NCBI GenBank assembly: GCA_001804025.1
Contig: MHFC01000117.1
Span: forward strand, 3,626-12,349
Source: Omnitrophica bacterium GWA2_52_8
Lineage (GTDB): Bacteria > Omnitrophota > Omnitrophia > Omnitrophales > Aquincolibacteriaceae
DNA length: 8,724 bases
Direction: 5' to 3'
The translations under genes and the position numbers were made by a program. Shown in pieces: positions 1 to 6,328 of this stretch. The notes beneath the pieces are model-generated. The model saw nothing but the letters and a program-made list of their open reading frames with translations, did not search any database and was not told the origin of the DNA. Each line of letters begins with the position of its first letter. Position 1 is the first letter of the stretch.

Positions 1-140
1 CGTATCAAACCCGGTTCGGCAATGTGATCTACTTTAAATTTCCGAACGGCGACTACAGGCTCATGCGCGATGTTTTTCTTGAAGAAATTGAAAAAATGAA
101 GGCCGGCGATGTCCCGGAAATACGCAGCGATAGTTTTTGA
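1..140 (+). CDS. 3' end of an unrecognised protein gene (partial)
   Basis: An open frame enters from the left edge and ends at TGA 138-140, giving about 45 C-terminal residues. They include NVIYFKFPNGDYRLMRD, then a charged stretch (LEEIEKMKAG), and end in RSDSF. The tail is soluble, with no membrane helix, so it does not look like the end of oxidase subunit I (CtaD), which often precedes ctaE. It lies 32 bases upstream of the chosen ctaE start on the same strand, so co-transcription is likely. I do not recognise the family from this fragment. That it is coding is supported by the uninterrupted frame and the compact spacing to ctaE. Confidence 0.55.
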   Translation, partial: YQTRFGNVIYFKFPNGDYRLMRDVFLEEIEKMKAGDVPEIRSDSF

Positions 141-172
141 CTTTTAAAATTCATCTGCATAGAATAGCCCTC

Positions 173-763
173 ATGTCGAGCCAAGCAGTGGCGCACAGCC
201 AAAGCCAAACAGGATTGGGGATCGAAAGCCGGAAGCTGGGAATGTGGCTGTTTTTGGCTTCCGAGACCATGTTTTTTACGGGGCTCATCGGGGCCTACAT
301 CGTCCTGCGGCAGGCAACGCCGGATTGGCCCGTACCCTCAAGCGTTCTGAACATCCCGCTCACAGCCCTTAACACGTTCATTTTGATCTGTTCCAGCGCA
401 ACGCTTGTTGTGGGTTTTGAATGCGCCAAAAATAACGAAAAAGAAGGCATGCAGGTCGGGTTGTTTTTGACCGTGCTGCTCGGCGCGCTTTTTTTGGCCA
501 TCCAAATGGCGGAATACCGTGTGCTGTTTCATGAAGGCTTTAATCCTTCGGCCAGTATTTTCGGGGCCTGCTTTTTTACATTGACCGGTTTTCACGGAGC
601 GCACGTTTTTATCGGGGTCCTCTGTATGGCCTTTGTTTTTATCCGCGCCCTGAAGGGAAAGTACACGGCCGAAGATTGCAGGGGCATTGAAGTTGTCGGC
701 CTTTATTGGCATTTTGTGGACCTTGTTTGGATTATCTTATTCACCATTTTATATTTGATATAA
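173..763 (+). CDS. ctaE: Cytochrome c oxidase subunit III (short five-helix type)
   Basis: This is an integral membrane subunit of a haem-copper cytochrome c oxidase. Subunit III carries no metal centre; in the family it stabilises subunit I and proton uptake. The 196-residue product has five predicted helices at about residues 23-46, 64-83, 95-115, 134-158 and 177-196. Family hallmarks are the first helix with the conserved Glu31 (LASETMFF), QMAEY at 111-115, GFHGAHVFIGVL at 139-150, and the C-terminal YWHFVDLVW at 178-186. The length fits the short bacterial form, which lacks the first two helices of the seven-helix version. The frame opens upstream at TTG 137, inside the preceding gene; ATG 173 is preferred because it gives the usual short hydrophilic N-terminus. 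No strong ribosome-binding site is visible. The stop is followed after two bases by ctaF. Confidence 0.93.
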   Translation: MSSQAVAHSQSQTGLGIESRKLGMWLFLASETMFFTGLIGAYIVLRQATPDWPVPSSVLNIPLTALNTFILICSSATLVVGFECAKNNEKEGMQVGLFLTVLLGALFLAIQMAEYRVLFHEGFNPSASIFGACFFTLTGFHGAHVFIGVLCMAFVFIRALKGKYTAEDCRGIEVVGLYWHFVDLVWIILFTILYLI

Positions 764-765
764 CG

Positions 766-1050
766 ATGACAACCCAGAGCCATTCTCGTCCCAATTACGG
801 CGGTGTCTTTTTAGGGCTGTTGGTCCTGACAGTCCTGGAAATCTTAGCGGCCAATCTTCCCGTCCATAAACATCTGGTGATTGCGGCATTAATCGGCATG
901 GCGATCCTGAAAGCATCGCTCGTGGCGGCTTTTTATATGCATCTGAAATTTGAGAAAGTACTTCTGACGGTTTTGGCCCTTGCCCCCCTTATTTTTAGCG
1001 TCATTCTTGTGGCCGGTGTCGGATTCGACATCGGGCACATACGTTCATGA
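766..1050 (+). CDS. ctaF: Cytochrome c oxidase subunit IV, prokaryotic (caa3-type) family
   Basis: A 94-residue small membrane subunit of the same oxidase. Three hydrophobic helices are visible at about residues 13-29, 37-58 and 65-86. The second helix ends in the family signature KASLVAAFYMHLKFE (49-63). Such subunits are thought to assist assembly or stability of the complex. ATG 766 lies two bases after the ctaE stop, so translational coupling is likely; an in-frame upstream start near 706 would overlap ctaE and is not needed. The order ctaE-ctaF is the normal end of a caa3 operon. Subunits I and II are not in the window, so the oxidase type rests on this gene and the short subunit III. 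Confidence 0.88.
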   Translation: MTTQSHSRPNYGGVFLGLLVLTVLEILAANLPVHKHLVIAALIGMAILKASLVAAFYMHLKFEKVLLTVLALAPLIFSVILVAGVGFDIGHIRS

Positions 1051-1078
1051 GTCTGGCCTTTTCCCCGAATTTTCTGAG

Positions 1079-2050
1079 ATGAAAAAATCCAGAGACCGCA
1101 TCGTTTTTTTGGACGCGGGCAGCGTGAATTACGGCGATCTTTCTTTTGGCCCGCTCGAAAAACTCGGTTTGTTTAAAGCTTACGCCAGCACCCGTCCCGA
1201 TGAGATTGAGCGCCGGACGCGCGGCGTGCGCTTTGTGGTGACGAACAAGTGTGTTTTTGACCGCCGGCTTATTTCCAGGCTCAAAGGGGTCGAGTGCATC
1301 CACGTTTCCGCAACCGGCGTCAACAATATCGACCGGGAGGCGGCCCGTGAATTTAATGTGGGGATCACGAACGTTTCGGGATATTCAACCGAGTCGGTGG
1401 TGCAGTGGACGATTGCTTTGATGACGGCGCTTGCCGGCAATTTGATTTCCTATCAGGCGCGGGCCCGTGACGGAACGTGGAGCCGCTCGTCTTTTTTTAC
1501 TTTGGGGCTTTACCCAAACCGTGAACTTGCCGGAAAAAAACTGGGGATTATCGGATACGGAAACATCGGCCGCCGGGTTGCGGAAGTTGCCCGTTGTCTC
1601 GGGATGAATGTCCTGGTGGGCCGGATTCCGGGACGGAAATACAGCAGGGCCGAAGGAAAATCAAGGCATCCGTTTGATATCGTGGTGAGGCAATCCGATT
1701 TTTTGACCCTTCATGCCCCCTTGACGCCCCTGACTCAGGACTTGATCGGCGGCCGGGTTCTTCGTAAGATGAAACGCGGCGCGGTCCTTATTAATATGGC
1801 ACGCGGCGGGATCGTGAATGAGCGCGCATGGGCGGCGGTGCTTCATGCGGGTCATTTGGGCGGCGGGGCTGCGGATGTTTTAACGATCGAACCCCCCGTA
1901 AAAAACCACCCGTTGTTAAAAGCACCGCGTATGATCGTGACGCCGCATGTGGCCTGGGCCACTTTGGAGGCGCGTGAGCGTCTGGTTCGGGAGCTTGCGC
2001 TGAATATTAAAGCCTTTCAATTAAACCGAAGGCGCAACCGGATTGTATGA
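1079..2050 (+). CDS. D-2-hydroxyacid dehydrogenase, glycerate dehydrogenase (HprA)-like
   Basis: A cytosolic NAD(P)-dependent enzyme of 323 residues, the usual length for the family, which interconverts a D-2-hydroxyacid and a 2-oxoacid. The dinucleotide-binding fold starts at about residue 152, with GYGNIG at 159-164. The catalytic triad is visible: Arg242 (INMARGG), Glu271 (TIEPP) and His290 (TPHVAWAT). The AWATLEAR stretch after the histidine and GYSTESVVQW at 101-110 resemble glycerate/hydroxypyruvate reductases more than phosphoglycerate dehydrogenase, and there is no C-terminal ACT domain. The strand after the fingerprint reads LVGRIPGRK, without the acidic residue typical of NAD-specific enzymes, so NADP use is possible. 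ATG 1079 is chosen because the N-terminus then begins just before the first strand (RIVFLD). The substrate is inferred only. Confidence 0.85.
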   Translation: MKKSRDRIVFLDAGSVNYGDLSFGPLEKLGLFKAYASTRPDEIERRTRGVRFVVTNKCVFDRRLISRLKGVECIHVSATGVNNIDREAAREFNVGITNVSGYSTESVVQWTIALMTALAGNLISYQARARDGTWSRSSFFTLGLYPNRELAGKKLGIIGYGNIGRRVAEVARCLGMNVLVGRIPGRKYSRAEGKSRHPFDIVVRQSDFLTLHAPLTPLTQDLIGGRVLRKMKRGAVLINMARGGIVNERAWAAVLHAGHLGGGAADVLTIEPPVKNHPLLKAPRMIVTPHVAWATLEARERLVRELALNIKAFQLNRRRNRIV

Positions 2051-2055
2051 AGGAG
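2050..2055 (+). promoter_or_regulatory. Ribosome-binding site for bolA
   Basis: AAGGAG lies eight bases before GTG 2064. This site decides the start: GTG 2064 is used rather than TTG 2043, which lies inside the preceding dehydrogenase gene and has no such site. The first base of the motif is the last base of the upstream TGA, so ribosomes finishing the dehydrogenase stop directly at this site. Confidence 0.7.
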
Positions 2056-2063
2056 TTCATTTT

Positions 2064-2294
2064 GTGATAGAACCCGAGGAAATACAGCAGATGCTTCAGA
2101 CCCGCTTTGACGGGGCCGAGGTGACGGTCCAGGACATGACCGGAACGCGGGACCATTTTGAAGCGGTCATTGTTTGGCCGGGATTCCGCGGGAAGAGCCT
2201 CATCGATCAGCACCAGCTGGTCAACGGCGCACTGTCGGGTCCGTTGAATGACGGACGCATTCATGCTTTGAAGATAAAGACTATTGTTTCGTGA
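2064..2294 (+). CDS. bolA: BolA/IbaG-family protein
   Basis: A 76-residue single-domain BolA-like protein. Family features are IEPEEIQQML at the N-terminus, the DHFEAVIV strand at 30-37, the FRGKSLIDQHQLVNGAL helix-turn region at 41-57 and the C-terminal IHALKIKT at 66-73. His31, His50 and His67 are visible and there is no cysteine; in BolA proteins the conserved C-terminal histidine (here His67) is a ligand for a shared [2Fe-2S] cluster. BolA proteins pair with CGFS monothiol glutaredoxins, and grxD begins 30 bases downstream, which strongly supports the call. The GTG start is set by the AAGGAG site. The short length and lack of extensions fit a minimal YrbA/IbaG-type protein as well as BolA proper. 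Confidence 0.87.
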   Translation: MIEPEEIQQMLQTRFDGAEVTVQDMTGTRDHFEAVIVWPGFRGKSLIDQHQLVNGALSGPLNDGRIHALKIKTIVS

Positions 2295-2324
2295 CGATCA
2301 AAGGCTTATAACCGGAGGAGATTT

Positions 2325-2648
2325 ATGACAGAAGATACGCTTAAGAAAATTCAAAGCGAAATTGAGAAGAACAAAATCCTGCTTTTTATGAAAGGAACTC
2401 CGGAAACGCCCCGGTGCGGTTTTTCGGCCGCGACCGTGGAGATCCTTAAATCTTATCCCTATGCGTTTAAGGGCATCGATGTTTTATCGAATCCCGATAT
2501 CCGCGAGGTTTTGCCGAATTATTCGAATTGGCCGACATTTCCGCAGCTTTTTGTCGGCGGAAAACTCATCGGCGGCTGCGATATCGTTTCGGAACTCAAC
2601 GAGTCCGGAGAGCTTAAAACCATTCTTGAGGAAGTGTTTAAAAACTAA
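2325..2648 (+). CDS. grxD: CGFS-type monothiol glutaredoxin (Grx4/GrxD)
   Basis: A cytosolic monothiol glutaredoxin of 107 residues, the standard length. It binds a glutathione-ligated [2Fe-2S] cluster as a dimer or as a heterodimer with BolA, and delivers clusters or signals iron status. Visible residues are Lys23 (FMKGTP), the CGFS active site at 31-34, WPTFPQLFV at 69-77 with the cis-proline Pro73, and GGCD at 83-86, which contacts glutathione. A strong ribosome-binding site (GGAGGAG, 2314-2320) precedes ATG 2325. It follows bolA by 30 bases and precedes the pilus ATPase by five, so the pair is embedded in the operon. Confidence in family and role is high. Confidence 0.95.
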   Translation: MTEDTLKKIQSEIEKNKILLFMKGTPETPRCGFSAATVEILKSYPYAFKGIDVLSNPDIREVLPNYSNWPTFPQLFVGGKLIGGCDIVSELNESGELKTILEEVFKN

Positions 2649-2653
2649 TTCCT

Positions 2654-3763
2654 ATGGACGGTAAATCCTACCTGGATTTTTGTCTCAATAAAGTGGTGGA
2701 ACAGCGGGGCCAGGATCTTTTTCTGAAAGTGGGCGCGGTGCCGCGTATCCGCGTCGGCGGCCAAGTCAGTATGATAAAAACCGAACCGGCGCGAAACGAG
2801 CAACTTGAAACTATCCTTGAAATGCTTCTGAACCCGTATCAGGCGCTTGCTTATCAGCAGCATAAAAGCGTGGATTTTGCATTTACGGCTGAAAGTAACG
2901 GACGGCGCTTCAGGGGAAACGCTTTTTTTCAGCAGGGACAGCATTCCATAGTGATCCGGGCCCTGTGGCGTGACATTCCATCCATGGAAGAACTGCACAT
3001 TCCTGCGATCCTCAAGCAAATGGCGCTCGAGCGCTCCGGCATCATTTTGATCGGGGGGACGGTCTCCTCCGGAAAAACTTCAACCGTGCATGCCATCATT
3101 GAAATGATGAACCGGACGTCCCGGCGGCATATTGTGACGGTCGAAGACCCCGTGGAATATCTGCATTCGGACAAAAATTGCCTGATTAATCAGCGCGAGA
3201 TCGGGCAGGATACAAACGATTTTATGTCGGCCCTGAAGTATGTCGTGCGGCAGTCCCCGGATGTGGTGGTGATCGGGGAAATGCGTGATGCGGAAACGTT
3301 TAATTTTGCGCTGAATGCGGCCGAGATAGGCCGGCTGGTGATGGCTACGGTTCATGCGCGGTCGGTGGTTCAGATGTTTGACCGTATTCTCGGCTTTTTC
3401 CCGATCGACAAACGCGAACAAGTGCTGAGCCAGCTTTACCCGAATATCACATGCTTTGCCCTGCAGAAGCTTGTTGTCGGAAAGGACGGTAAAACCCTTT
3501 ATCCCGCTTTTGAGATTCTGATCGGTAATTACACGACCCGCCAGCTTGTCCGGGAGAAAAAGTTCGACAAGTTGTATCAGGCCATGAAGAATGCGACCGC
3601 CGAAGGCATGCGGACGCTCGAGCAATCCCTGTTTGATTTATGGCAGCAGGGGAGTATTGACGAGACGGAAGCGCTTCGGAACACGGACCATGCTCAAGAG
3701 CTCAGAAACATCATGCATGGCATCGAAATTGACGGAGAAAAAGGAAAGATCCTAGGGACTTAA
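2654..3763 (+). CDS. pilT: PilT/PilU-family type IV pilus retraction ATPase
   Basis: A hexameric cytoplasmic motor ATPase of 369 residues that powers pilus retraction, with an N-terminal PAS-like domain and a C-terminal RecA-like domain. Walker A is at 135-142 (GTVSSGKT), the Asp box at 161-171 (VTVEDPVEYLH), Walker B at 204-212 (VVVIGEMRD) and the His box at 231-236 (ATVHAR). The C-terminal part (GMRTLEQSLFDLW, then EALRNTDHAQELR) resembles PilU more than PilT, as does the run ALKYVVRQSPDV before Walker B. Walker A is unusual: the inner glycine of the normal GPTGSGKS is Ser138. ATG 2654 lies five bases after the grxD stop, without a clear ribosome-binding site. No other pilus gene is present here. 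Confidence 0.9.
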   Translation: MDGKSYLDFCLNKVVEQRGQDLFLKVGAVPRIRVGGQVSMIKTEPARNEQLETILEMLLNPYQALAYQQHKSVDFAFTAESNGRRFRGNAFFQQGQHSIVIRALWRDIPSMEELHIPAILKQMALERSGIILIGGTVSSGKTSTVHAIIEMMNRTSRRHIVTVEDPVEYLHSDKNCLINQREIGQDTNDFMSALKYVVRQSPDVVVIGEMRDAETFNFALNAAEIGRLVMATVHARSVVQMFDRILGFFPIDKREQVLSQLYPNITCFALQKLVVGKDGKTLYPAFEILIGNYTTRQLVREKKFDKLYQAMKNATAEGMRTLEQSLFDLWQQGSIDETEALRNTDHAQELRNIMHGIEIDGEKGKILGT

Positions 3764-3823
3764 ATCCGGGGTGCGGGACACCTGGGCCGGAGCCCTATCG
3801 GTCCTGCCGTATCTTATTCTCTC

Positions 3824-4687
3824 ATGATCATTCTCGTTATTTTATCAGCGGCTTTCGGGTTCCTTCTGCTTCATATGTATGACGAAACGAAGCGGATCGA
3901 AATCAATACGCACACGGTTTTGCTGAAAAAACCCCTGCAGCAGTCCCTGCGTATTCTTCACTTGTCCGACATGCATTTTGCCGGGCCGAGTCAAACGCTC
4001 GAGCGTTTTTTCGACCGGCTTTCCGGTCAGGAGTTTGACTTTATTTTTTTGACCGGGGACATCATGGACTGTGTCAGCGGCATTCCGGCATGCGTTGCGA
4101 ATCTCAAAAAATTGAAGTCCAAAACAGGCATTCATGCCGTCCTCGGAAATCACGATTACTTCGACTACACTTTTTTAGACGCCATTATTCATAATTTTCC
4201 CGGTCAAAAACAGCCCAGGACCCTGCAAAAAACCGACCTTCTGGTTGATGCTTTGCTCCGTAACGGCATCCACCTGATGCGTAATGAAAATAAAAGGATC
4301 CATTACGGGCCTGACGAACTATGGCTTTACGGCCTGGACGATGCCACGACCGGACATGCCAATATCCGCAAAACCCTGGACCCCTTCAATCCCCGGCACA
4401 CCAATTTTCTTCTGACGCACACGATCGATGTTTTTCTGGACCTCGGAAACGACGAGATTGATCTTTCTTTTTCGGGACACTCGCACGGCGGGCAGATCTG
4501 CCTGCCTTTTTTGGGGCCGATTTTGACGCACACCATCCTGGGGCGCAAATATGCGGAGGGAATCAAACGCATGAAGGGGGCGGTCTGCTGTGTTTCGCGC
4601 GGCATCGGTGCGGGCAGGTGGATTCCGTTCCGGTTATTATGCCGGCCGGAAGCAATTATTTTGACCGTCGAGGGAAAGAAACACTAA
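3824..4687 (+). CDS. Membrane-anchored calcineurin-like metallophosphoesterase (YkuE/YaeI type)
   Basis: A 287-residue dimetal phosphoesterase with an N-terminal membrane segment (about residues 1-17). The metal-binding motifs appear in order: DMH at 49-51, GD at 78-79, GNHD at 108-111, His199 (THTIDV) and GHSHGGQ at 218-224. The C-terminal SRGIGAGRWIPFR followed by RPEAIILTV is typical of the YkuE/YaeI subgroup, some of whose members hydrolyse UDP-2,3-diacylglucosamine in lipid A synthesis (LpxG) while others have unclear substrates. In many relatives the His199 motif reads SHNPD; here it is THTID, so the asparagine is lost while the histidine stays. It starts 60 bases after pilT on the same strand, with no obvious ribosome-binding site, and ends directly at a hairpin. 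The exact substrate cannot be read from sequence. Confidence 0.87.
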   Translation: MIILVILSAAFGFLLLHMYDETKRIEINTHTVLLKKPLQQSLRILHLSDMHFAGPSQTLERFFDRLSGQEFDFIFLTGDIMDCVSGIPACVANLKKLKSKTGIHAVLGNHDYFDYTFLDAIIHNFPGQKQPRTLQKTDLLVDALLRNGIHLMRNENKRIHYGPDELWLYGLDDATTGHANIRKTLDPFNPRHTNFLLTHTIDVFLDLGNDEIDLSFSGHSHGGQICLPFLGPILTHTILGRKYAEGIKRMKGAVCCVSRGIGAGRWIPFRLLCRPEAIILTVEGKKH

Positions 4688-4703
4688 CCCGCATTTCTCA
4701 TCG
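4684..4703 (+). repeat. 20-base stop-codon repeat, copy 1
   Basis: CTAACCCGCATTTCTCATCG is identical to 6740-6759. It includes the TAA stop of the phosphoesterase gene and the last base of the preceding codon, and it forms the left arm of the following hairpin. The two host genes are unrelated. Confidence 0.8.
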
Positions 4704-4716
4704 CCAATGAGAAATG
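4692..4716 (+). terminator. Perfect 10-bp hairpin after the phosphoesterase gene
   Basis: CATTTCTCAT (4692-4701) and ATGAGAAATG (4707-4716) are perfect reverse complements around the five-base loop CGCCA. It begins four bases after the stop codon, the right place for a transcript end. No T-run follows, so it is not a textbook intrinsic terminator; it could instead stabilise mRNA or be a repeat element. It shares its left arm with the hairpin at 6750-6780. Confidence 0.5.
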
Positions 4717-4736
4717 TCCTCGAGGAGGCTGCGGTG

Positions 4737-4756
4737 CAAATGGGCTTATCCATTTG
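4737..4756. repeat. 7-bp stem-loop in the convergent intergenic region
   Basis: CAAATGG (4737-4743) and CCATTTG (4750-4756) can pair around a six-base loop. It lies between the convergent phosphoesterase and AI-2E-family genes, and the ten-base palindrome TCCTCGAGGA (4717-4726) lies just before it. No T-run follows on either strand. It may help transcription end for the minus-strand gene, but that is inference. Confidence 0.3.
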
Positions 4757-4821
4757 GACCCCAGGGGTTGTCTTTGCGGATTTTATTTCAGTGGGGGAGT
4801 GCGGTATAACGGAAGCTGCTC

Positions 4822-5889
4822 TTATTCCCGGACGGGCTTCATGAACTCTTCTTGATAGATTTTGATTAAAGCGAAGAACAGTGAGAGTACGACAGGCGCC
4901 ACAAAGACGCCTAGAAGCCCATACACTTTTAACCCTCCGAGGATTCCCAGGAACAGCAGAAGGTAAGGCAGTTTTGTTTTTTCTCCGATCAGCATCGGCT
5001 TCATGAAATTATCAATAAGGCTGATGACCAGGAGCCCCCCAATGAATAAAATAATGGCCTTGGCGTAAGATTTAATCGCGATCAGATAAAGCACAAGCGG
5101 AAACCAGATGGCGGAGGCCCCGGTTACGGGGATCAAAGCGCCCAGGAAAGTCGCAGCCGCGAAAAACAGCGCCAGAGGGATTTCCAAAAACCAGAAAAAC
5201 AATCCGGCGACCGCTGCCTGCGTCAGGCTCGTCAGAATTTGCCCCCGCAGTACGGCGGAAAATGTGTCGTTGATCTGCCGGAAAATCGCTTTTTTGTTTC
5301 TTTCCTGAAGCGGTGCAATTTGATAAATAAAGTTGTAAATTTTTGAACCGTCTTTGAGGAACACAAAGATCAGTACGAACATCAAGAGCAAAGTTAAAAA
5401 GACCAAAAACAGGTTTTTGGTGATGGTCCCGACCTGCGCTGCGGCAAAGTTACCGACGTTACGCGACGCCGAAAGCAGCCAATCGGCAGCATTTTGTTTC
5501 AGCGGCTCCCATTCAAAAACCTTTGTCTCTACGCGTTGAATGATGGGAAAAGACCGTATGGAGTCGATCATCTTTTCAATGCCGCCTTCGCGGATATACT
5601 GGGCCGCAAATTGATAAAGCTCAATCGCCTGGGTCGTCAGGTTCACGATGATGATGACCAGGGGCGGGATGACGATGAGGTAAATCAGAATGGTGGTTAG
5701 AATGGCGGCCGCGGTTTCATGGGTGCCGATTCGTTTCCGGAGATGGTCATAAACCGGATAAAACGCAAAAGCCAGCATGGCGGACCAGAAAATGGCGTTG
5801 AAGAAAGGAGAAAAAATTAAAAACGCCTCATAGATGATGAAAACCAGAAGGGCAATAAAGAAAATCGATATAAACTGTGCGCGGGTCAT
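4822..5889 (-). CDS. AI-2E/PerM-family transporter
   Basis: A 355-residue polytopic inner-membrane protein of the AI-2E transporter (PerM/YdiK/TqsA) superfamily. Two hydrophobic segments at about 7-46 and one at 61-84 are followed by a soluble loop (about 88-155) and at least four further membrane stretches. Family landmarks are FLKDG at 177-181, GALIPVTGA at 250-258, DNFMKP at 293-298 and GLLGVFVAPVV at 324-334. Members export autoinducer-2 or act as ion/solute exporters, and substrate cannot be assigned from sequence. It is transcribed alone, convergent with the upstream operon. The start codon at 5889 is the first ATG of the frame and gives the usual short N-terminus; the site ahead of it (AGAGAT) is weak. 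Confidence 0.88.
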   Translation of the reverse strand: MTRAQFISIFFIALLVFIIYEAFLIFSPFFNAIFWSAMLAFAFYPVYDHLRKRIGTHETAAAILTTILIYLIVIPPLVIIIVNLTTQAIELYQFAAQYIREGGIEKMIDSIRSFPIIQRVETKVFEWEPLKQNAADWLLSASRNVGNFAAAQVGTITKNLFLVFLTLLLMFVLIFVFLKDGSKIYNFIYQIAPLQERNKKAIFRQINDTFSAVLRGQILTSLTQAAVAGLFFWFLEIPLALFFAAATFLGALIPVTGASAIWFPLVLYLIAIKSYAKAIILFIGGLLVISLIDNFMKPMLIGEKTKLPYLLLFLGILGGLKVYGLLGVFVAPVVLSLFFALIKIYQEEFMKPVRE

Positions 5890-5984
5890 AAGAACGGATC
5901 TCTAGTACATTGTTTCATTTAACATTAGGAATGCTTTTGCCAAAGGTGACAAGTCCTGTGCTGCGTTCCGATGCATAAAAATTA

Positions 5985-6236
5985 ATGAGACACAGTACCC
6001 GGTTGTTTGCCGCCTCCAGGCGGGTCAAGGTTCTTCCTTATATTACGGTCGCGGCGGGGGTTTTATTGACCGCCTTTTTAAGCGCCTCCAAGCGGGATAC
6101 GGATGCCCAAGTGTCAAACTGGAGGGGCTGCGGGTACTGTTTGCTTGCACGCTTTTTTCGGCCGGGCGCTATTACCGACGCTGTTGCGGCAGAAAATTCA
6201 GAAAAGCTCCGGGATTTAAACTTTATCCTTTTATAA
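5985..6236 (+). CDS. Doubtful small ORF with one hydrophobic segment
   Basis: An 83-residue frame from ATG 5985 to TAA 6236, lying alone in a 479-base spacer. It is basic at the N-terminus, has one possible membrane or signal segment at about residues 17-34 (LPYITVAAGVLLTAFLSA), then a polar tail with two cysteines (GCGYC). I recognise no family. There is no ribosome-binding site, third codon positions are not clearly biased, and the opposite strand is also open over much of the same stretch. It may be a small membrane protein, a decayed gene or chance. Kept because nothing else explains the region. Confidence 0.22.
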   Translation: MRHSTRLFAASRRVKVLPYITVAAGVLLTAFLSASKRDTDAQVSNWRGCGYCLLARFFRPGAITDAVAAENSEKLRDLNFILL

Positions 6237-6300
6237 TCTGGCCGATAGATAATAGCATCGAATGATGACTTAGAAAATGGTTTCAATGCGGACATAAGGC

Positions 6301-6328
6301 TTGTTTGTGTCCGGCAACTGTGTAAAAT
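6301..6328 (+). promoter_or_regulatory. Candidate sigma70-type promoter for the response regulator
   Basis: TTGTTT (6301-6306) and TAAAAT (6323-6328) are 16 bases apart, about 40 bases before the start codon. Inverted repeats surround and overlap it: CGGACA (6289-6294) with TGTCCG (6308-6313), and CAATGCG (6284-6290) with CGCATTG (6332-6338). Such arms could be an operator, but they are short enough to be chance. Confidence 0.35.

Noticed and set aside
137..172. TTG 137 as the start of ctaE
   Set aside because: It overlaps the stop of the preceding gene and adds 12 residues not typical of the family; ATG 173 fits better.
338..712. 124-codon minus-strand frame opposite ctaE
   Set aside because: Antisense to a recognised oxidase subunit, with no recognisable domain and no ribosome-binding site.
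3080..3625. 181-codon open frame on the minus strand opposite the pilus ATPase
   Set aside because: It lies wholly antisense to a clearly conserved gene and its translation shows no family pattern; it is a by-product of codon usage in the ATPase gene.
3764..3823. Terminator between the pilus ATPase and the phosphoesterase
   Set aside because: Only a four-pair GGGC/GCCC stem is visible and no T-run follows, so a transcript end here is not supported.
6232..6237. Perfect TATAAT as a promoter
   Set aside because: No acceptable -35 box lies 16-18 bases upstream, and it overlaps the end of the doubtful ORF; the pair at 6301-6328 is a better candidate.
6038..6295. 85-codon minus-strand frame in the spacer before the response regulator
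   Set aside because: No recognisable domain or ribosome-binding site, and it runs into the regulator's upstream region; weaker than the plus-strand frame there, which is itself doubtful.
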